DNA from: JANQTF01 sp036835375
GTDB taxonomy: Bacteria > Bacteroidota > Bacteroidia > J057
DNA: 64,000 nucleotides
Direction of reading: 5' to 3'
Assembly: GCA_036835375.1 (NCBI GenBank)
Contig: DAITMB010000005.1
Span: 16,005 to 80,004, forward strand
Shown here piece by piece: positions 60,736 through 64,000 of this stretch; the first letter of the stretch is position 1, and every line of letters begins with the position of its first letter. The notes below the pieces were generated by a model. It had not been told where the DNA came from and did no database searches. It worked only from the letters and a program-made list of their open reading frames with translations. The position numbers were made by a program, and so were the translations under genes.

Positions 60736-61402
60736 AAAAGTAAACATGAAGATGAAGTGACAAATGACAGTAGTCATGCCCTTTTTCGCAGATATGCAGA
60801 AGCGATCCCAATATCATCGATAGAACAACTTTTTGCCTGAATGCTGGAAGCTCTACCTTCAGGACCTTCGGGCGGTTCATGAAGATGAGCCATCCAGGTT
60901 TCCAAGTAAATGAGTTCTACTGAAGGAGGGCAGCCAAGGCGATGAACCTCTCCACGGCTTTCACGCCGTAAGGCCACAGTGAACTTATCTATGAGTAGCA
61001 GCACGACCCACTCCCTTTTTTACAAAAGGTATTCACTTTCCGAACCCTTCATTTTTTCAGGCTTTCAAATCAGCTTAACCTATTAATAATCAATTGATTG
61101 TTATCCTTCCCTGTCGAATCTATCAATCAAAAAACGACCACGCTTCTTCATTCTAATATCCCCTTTTGAGCGCTGGATGAGGACTAAGGTGGATCTCGGC
61201 TAAGCATGCTTGCTGCGATCAGGAGGGAGATAATTTTAGCAATTTTGGCCGAGCCATGTCACGAAACAATAGCATTTTTGCTAAATTTTTTATTAATTTA
61301 GCCATCGACATCAGAAAGCAAGTGCGCCATTAGTTTATTAAACTTTTTAAGTTACCCAGACTACATCGCTCCTATTCTTCTCCATCAAAACAACCTTTTC
61401 TT
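60736..61402. other. 670-base non-coding region between second lyase and the NTF2-like gene
   Basis: No gene is seen. It holds the second copy of the regulatory module (60979-61042), a 12-base palindrome AATCAATTGATT (61088-61099) and, near 61275-61305, an AT-rich inverted repeat GCTAAATT/AATTTAGC before the plus-strand gene. Confidence 0.5.
60979..61042 (-). promoter_or_regulatory. Shared regulatory module upstream of pectate lyase 2
   Basis: This is the counterpart of 58345-58408: a 17-base block (60979-60995, one difference) and a 32-base block (61011-61042, one difference) separated by 15 unrelated bases. It lies ~245-305 bases from the start codon of the second lyase. The sequence between module and gene is unrelated in the two copies apart from the last ~15 bases before the start codon region (ATGAAGTGACAAAT). 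Confidence 0.65.
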
Positions 61403-61783
61403 ATGACAACAACAGAAGTAGCCCACCGCCTCGTTGCTCTTTGCCGGGAAGGCCAATTTGAACAAGCCGTTGCTGAATTGTATGCTCCCAACGTGGTGAG
61501 CATCGAACCCGAAGGAGCGCCCAACCATCGCGTTCAAGGCCTCGATCAAATTCGTAAAAAAGGCGCTGAATTCGATGCCTCCATGGAAGTCCTCCACGAG
61601 ATTCGCGTCTCAGACCCTGTCATTTCAAACGACCACTTTTCCATCGCGATGTGGCTAGATGCCACCATGAAAGGCGTGGGCAGGGTTCCCATGGACGAAA
61701 TCTGTGTTTATGGCGTAGAAAATGGAAAAATCACCAGTGAGCAGTTTTTCTATCGGATGGACGAATCTATGATGCCGGGATAA
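61403..61783 (+). CDS. NTF2-like/SnoaL-type protein
   Basis: A 126-residue cytoplasmic protein with the cone-shaped NTF2-like fold pattern: the helical start VAHRLVALCREGQFEQAVAELYAPN, then VVSIEP, the loop QGLDQIRKKGAEF, and strands FSIAMWLDATMKG, MDEICVYGVENGKITSEQFFY. Similar short SnoaL proteins are common and often of unknown role (isomerase-like or small-ligand binding). It is alone, followed by a strong terminator. Confidence 0.88.
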   Translation: MTTTEVAHRLVALCREGQFEQAVAELYAPNVVSIEPEGAPNHRVQGLDQIRKKGAEFDASMEVLHEIRVSDPVISNDHFSIAMWLDATMKGVGRVPMDEICVYGVENGKITSEQFFYRMDESMMPG

Positions 61784-61801
61784 GTTGGCGAAACCAAACA
61801 T

Positions 61802-61836
61802 GGGCAGTGCCGCCCGTCAGCGGCACTGCCCTTTTT
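61802..61836 (+). terminator. Rho-independent terminator of the NTF2-like gene
   Basis: A perfect 12-bp stem (61802-61813 with 61820-61831), loop 6, followed by TTTTT, 18 bases past the stop codon. Confidence 0.9.
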
Positions 61837-61891
61837 AAGAAAGATGTCGAGTGAGGGAAGGAGGAAGCTTGTTTGATGACCTTTGGCTTCC

Positions 61892-63526
61892 CTACCTGAG
61901 CAGGGCAAATAGAATCTGAACCAAGACGATCTTGGTGATCAAGCCGATGGGAAACATGATGGCGTACCCAAAATTCGGCAACTGATTGCGCGATTGAACC
62001 AGGGCATATTCTAAGATGGCTGGCTGATTCGCGACCATGCCTGTGAGAAGAGCAAACGGCAGCTTCACGAGTCGATATCCAATCCATAGGATGCACAATG
62101 CGGTACTCAGGCTGAGGATAGTCCCGGCCAGAAAAATCCAACCAGCTCCACCCGTTTGTAGTGTTTCGATAAAGGTATGTCCTGAACGAATGCCAACAGA
62201 AGCCAGCAATAGGATCAGGCCGATCTGGCGCAAGGTAAGGTTGGCGCTGTAGGGAAGCGTCCACACAATGGGTCCCGAGCGTCGAAGTGCACCCAGAACC
62301 AGGGCTACCAGCAAGGGTCCTCCGGCATAACCCAATTGAAAACTGATGTCACCCGGCAAAGTGAAGGTGACCATCCCGAGAAGCAGACCAGCGGCCATTC
62401 CCAGTCCAAAAGAGAGGAGGTTGATCTGACTGAGGCTTTCATACGAATCACCAAAAAGATTTACCAAGGACTTTACGTCCTTTTCACGGGACACAAATCG
62501 GATTCGATCACCGAGCTCAATCACAGTATCCCCCCGAGCGAGGAGGTCCACGTCCCCTCGTCGAACGCGCGTGATGATCGCTGAATAGCGCTCCATCAAG
62601 TTCAGCGAAGCGATTTTTTGGCCTGCAACGGCTGGGTTGGACATGAACACCCGATGATGGCTGTACACAGATTGGTCATGGGTCAGTTCCAAGTCCGATA
62701 CTTTACCTAGCACCCGCGTCATCTCCTCAAGGTCTTCTTCCCGCCCGACGACCGCAACAAAATCCCCTATCTCAAACGTCGTGTCCCAGTTGGTAAGGGT
62801 CGTTTTCCCTTGCCGCTTCATTCGCCCAAACACAGCTGTCCACCCATGCTGCTGTAGCAAGTCACGGATTGCAATGCCTCTTATTTCCGAATTGGTGACT
62901 TCCAGGGTCACATTTCTGATGCTAGAATCAATCGGGTAGTCGTGCCGTAAGCGATGAGCCTCTGCGGCATAATCCACCTTGAGGACACGCTGCATGATGG
63001 CGATGGCAATCATTCCCCCCAACACACCCATCGGATAGGTGATCGAATAGCCAACCACTGCTGCCTCCGACATGCCTCCACGACTGGCTAAAGGCACATT
63101 TTTCTCAATCGAATCCAATAATCCAGCCAATGCCGCTGTGTTGGTAGAGCTGCCCGAAAACAGACCTGCCGTCGTAGAAGCAGAAAGGCCAAACAGAAAA
63201 TGAAGTCCCACAGCAATTGCTCCGGAGAGCAGGACCATCAACAATACAAACCCTAGCTCCCCTTTGCCCGCTTTGCCCTGAATAGCTGCCATGAATCCCG
63301 GCCCACTACTCAGCCCTACGGTATAAACAAAAATACTCAGCCCTAAAAAGAAGATCACATCTGGTATGGACAGAGATTTGTCCAGTGCCCCGAAAAATAA
63401 GCCTACAAACAGCACTGCCGCGACACCCAATTTGCTCCCAAAGATCTTGATACTCCCCACCCCGTAGCCAAGACCGGCCACGATGAATAGCAACAGCAAA
63501 GAATTTTCACTCAACAGTTCAATCAT
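61892..63526 (-). CDS. Aspartate:alanine exchanger (AspT/YidE) family transporter
   Basis: A 544-residue inner-membrane protein with the typical AAEx layout. Two membrane halves of about five segments each (1-190 and 375-544) flank two TrkA_C-type cytoplasmic domains (~200-290 and ~290-370). Family motifs: FVYTVGLSSGPGFMAAI, FGLSASTTAGLFSGSSTNTAALA, and in the second half SVGIRSGHTFIETLQTGG with GMVANQPAILEYA. Relatives exchange amino or dicarboxylic acids; the substrate here is unknown. Confidence 0.92.
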   Translation of the reverse strand: MIELLSENSLLLLFIVAGLGYGVGSIKIFGSKLGVAAVLFVGLFFGALDKSLSIPDVIFFLGLSIFVYTVGLSSGPGFMAAIQGKAGKGELGFVLLMVLLSGAIAVGLHFLFGLSASTTAGLFSGSSTNTAALAGLLDSIEKNVPLASRGGMSEAAVVGYSITYPMGVLGGMIAIAIMQRVLKVDYAAEAHRLRHDYPIDSSIRNVTLEVTNSEIRGIAIRDLLQQHGWTAVFGRMKRQGKTTLTNWDTTFEIGDFVAVVGREEDLEEMTRVLGKVSDLELTHDQSVYSHHRVFMSNPAVAGQKIASLNLMERYSAIITRVRRGDVDLLARGDTVIELGDRIRFVSREKDVKSLVNLFGDSYESLSQINLLSFGLGMAAGLLLGMVTFTLPGDISFQLGYAGGPLLVALVLGALRRSGPIVWTLPYSANLTLRQIGLILLLASVGIRSGHTFIETLQTGGAGWIFLAGTILSLSTALCILWIGYRLVKLPFALLTGMVANQPAILEYALVQSRNQLPNFGYAIMFPIGLITKIVLVQILFALLR

Positions 63527-63604
63527 ATGGCGAATTACGCCAAATCGTTGCTTAGGTAAGAACCCAAGCTGAAAATAAGGAAGGTGTAGGAAAAAAACCG
63601 CCGT

Positions 63605-64000
63605 TCAAAAATCCTGATCCTCATCATAGAGCACCAGAGAGGTGTGAATCGCGACCCCATCGAAGACCTCTTTGCCCGCAGCGATGCGCAGCCGCACCCG
63701 GTCCAGGTGGCTTGGCACAAACACCAGATACCAGCCCTCGCTCAAGCCCAGACTTTGGACATAGCGCGCTAGCTGGATTTTGCCCGATTCGAATTGCTTG
63801 TAGTAGCGATAGACTTTGGCCTCTACCACGTATTCGTTGCCATTGATGTTGAGTATCATGTCAGCACGTCCCAGACCAGTGTGGGGTTCCAGGTAGCTTT
63901 TGCCATCGCAGGCCACCAAAAAGGCTTGAACATATGTCTCAAAGCTGTACATCAGCGCCGCTTCTTTGATCGAGACATATTGGCCGTTTTCGTCTTTTTC
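63605..64000 (-). CDS. PD-(D/E)XK nuclease-domain protein, C-terminal part (runs off window)
   Basis: The frame is open from the window edge to the stop at 63605; the 16 codons before the first ATG (63952) read on in frame as ENGQYVSIKEAAL, so the true start is outside. The visible ~131 residues match the nuclease-like domain at the end of the DUF1703/AAA-ATPase-like family: TGLGRADMILNINGNEYVVEAKVYRYYKQF holds the Asp...(E)AK core, then QLARYVQSLGLSEGWYLVF. Such proteins are frequent in Bacteroidota with many paralogues; function is uncertain. It is ~80 bases downstream of nothing on its strand and follows the transporter start region. Confidence 0.85.
   Translation of the reverse strand, partial: EKDENGQYVSIKEAALMYSFETYVQAFLVACDGKSYLEPHTGLGRADMILNINGNEYVVEAKVYRYYKQFESGKIQLARYVQSLGLSEGWYLVFVPSHLDRVRLRIAAGKEVFDGVAIHTSLVLYDEDQDF

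Noticed and set aside
61088..61099. 12-base palindrome AATCAATTGATT as an operator
   Set aside because: It is AT-rich, occurs once and is more than 300 bases from either flanking gene start.
1..64000. tRNA, rRNA, CRISPR arrays, insertion sequences, prophage genes
   Set aside because: I scanned for T-loop sequences, regularly spaced repeats, transposase motifs and phage proteins and found none I could support.

Overview
The window comes from a member of the Bacteroidota. The evidence is: three or four proteins with type IX secretion (T9SS) C-terminal sorting domains (21318-21665, the pectate lyases at 55544-57925 and 58774-60735, probably 32216-32569); a serine palmitoyltransferase-like enzyme; a 57-residue H1-like protein; small families I know only from this phylum; a promoter ahead of sucC matching the Bacteroidota pattern TTTG-N19-TAnnTTTG; and almost no Shine-Dalgarno sites. 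A CruF-type carotenoid hydratase beside a carotenoid-type glycosyltransferase, plus the T9SS pectate lyases, would suit a gliding, polysaccharide-degrading Saprospiria-like or Cytophagia-like bacterium, but I cannot fix the class. No tRNA, rRNA, CRISPR array, transposase, phage gene or origin is visible. There is one 100-base run of N (19297-19396).

Layout. 1-4750: end of recA, dinB, a membrane protein, an unrecognised protein with kinase-like motifs, marC. 5080-11660: sucC, uvrA, an ECF sigma factor overlapping a likely anti-sigma gene, a rhodanese. 11776-17624 (minus strand): porin-like protein, ankyrin-repeat protein, AraC regulator, small conserved protein, two response regulators. 17890-27616 (plus strand): two M24 aminopeptidases either side of the gap, an NAD(P)-binding protein, a half-length LacI regulator, an MlaF-like ATPase, then ligA, a small conserved gene and dapA with overlapping ends; a minus-strand mini T9SS protein lies inside this stretch. 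27892-29380 (minus): H1-like protein and serine palmitoyltransferase. 30015-37486 (plus): small membrane protein, methyltransferase, two phosphoesterases, FabH-like enzyme, TonB-dependent receptor, fasciclin lipoprotein. 37534-45799 (minus): hisG-hisD-hisC-hisB, KtrA and KtrB potassium uptake, a DUF6702-like protein. 45899-55076: recQ, a degenerate Dps, a pseudo-receiver, dapD, a large lipoprotein, the carotenoid pair, an acidic small protein, an SDR enzyme. 55544-60735: two tandem pectate lyases with shared upstream blocks. 61403-64000: NTF2-like protein, AspT-type transporter, and the end of a PD-(D/E)XK nuclease-domain protein running off the window.

How genes connect. DNA repair and recombination is well represented (recA, dinB, uvrA, ligA, recQ). 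dapA and dapD belong to the succinylase branch of lysine/diaminopimelate synthesis. hisGDCB form most of a histidine operon. KtrA and KtrB form one K+ uptake system. The two pectate lyases probably act outside the cell on pectin. No defence island or large biosynthetic cluster is present. The most unusual items are the paired regulatory blocks upstream of both pectate lyases, the kinase-like unknown protein at 3106-4134, the mini T9SS proteins, and three sequence-degenerate members of known families (Dps, receiver, LacI).
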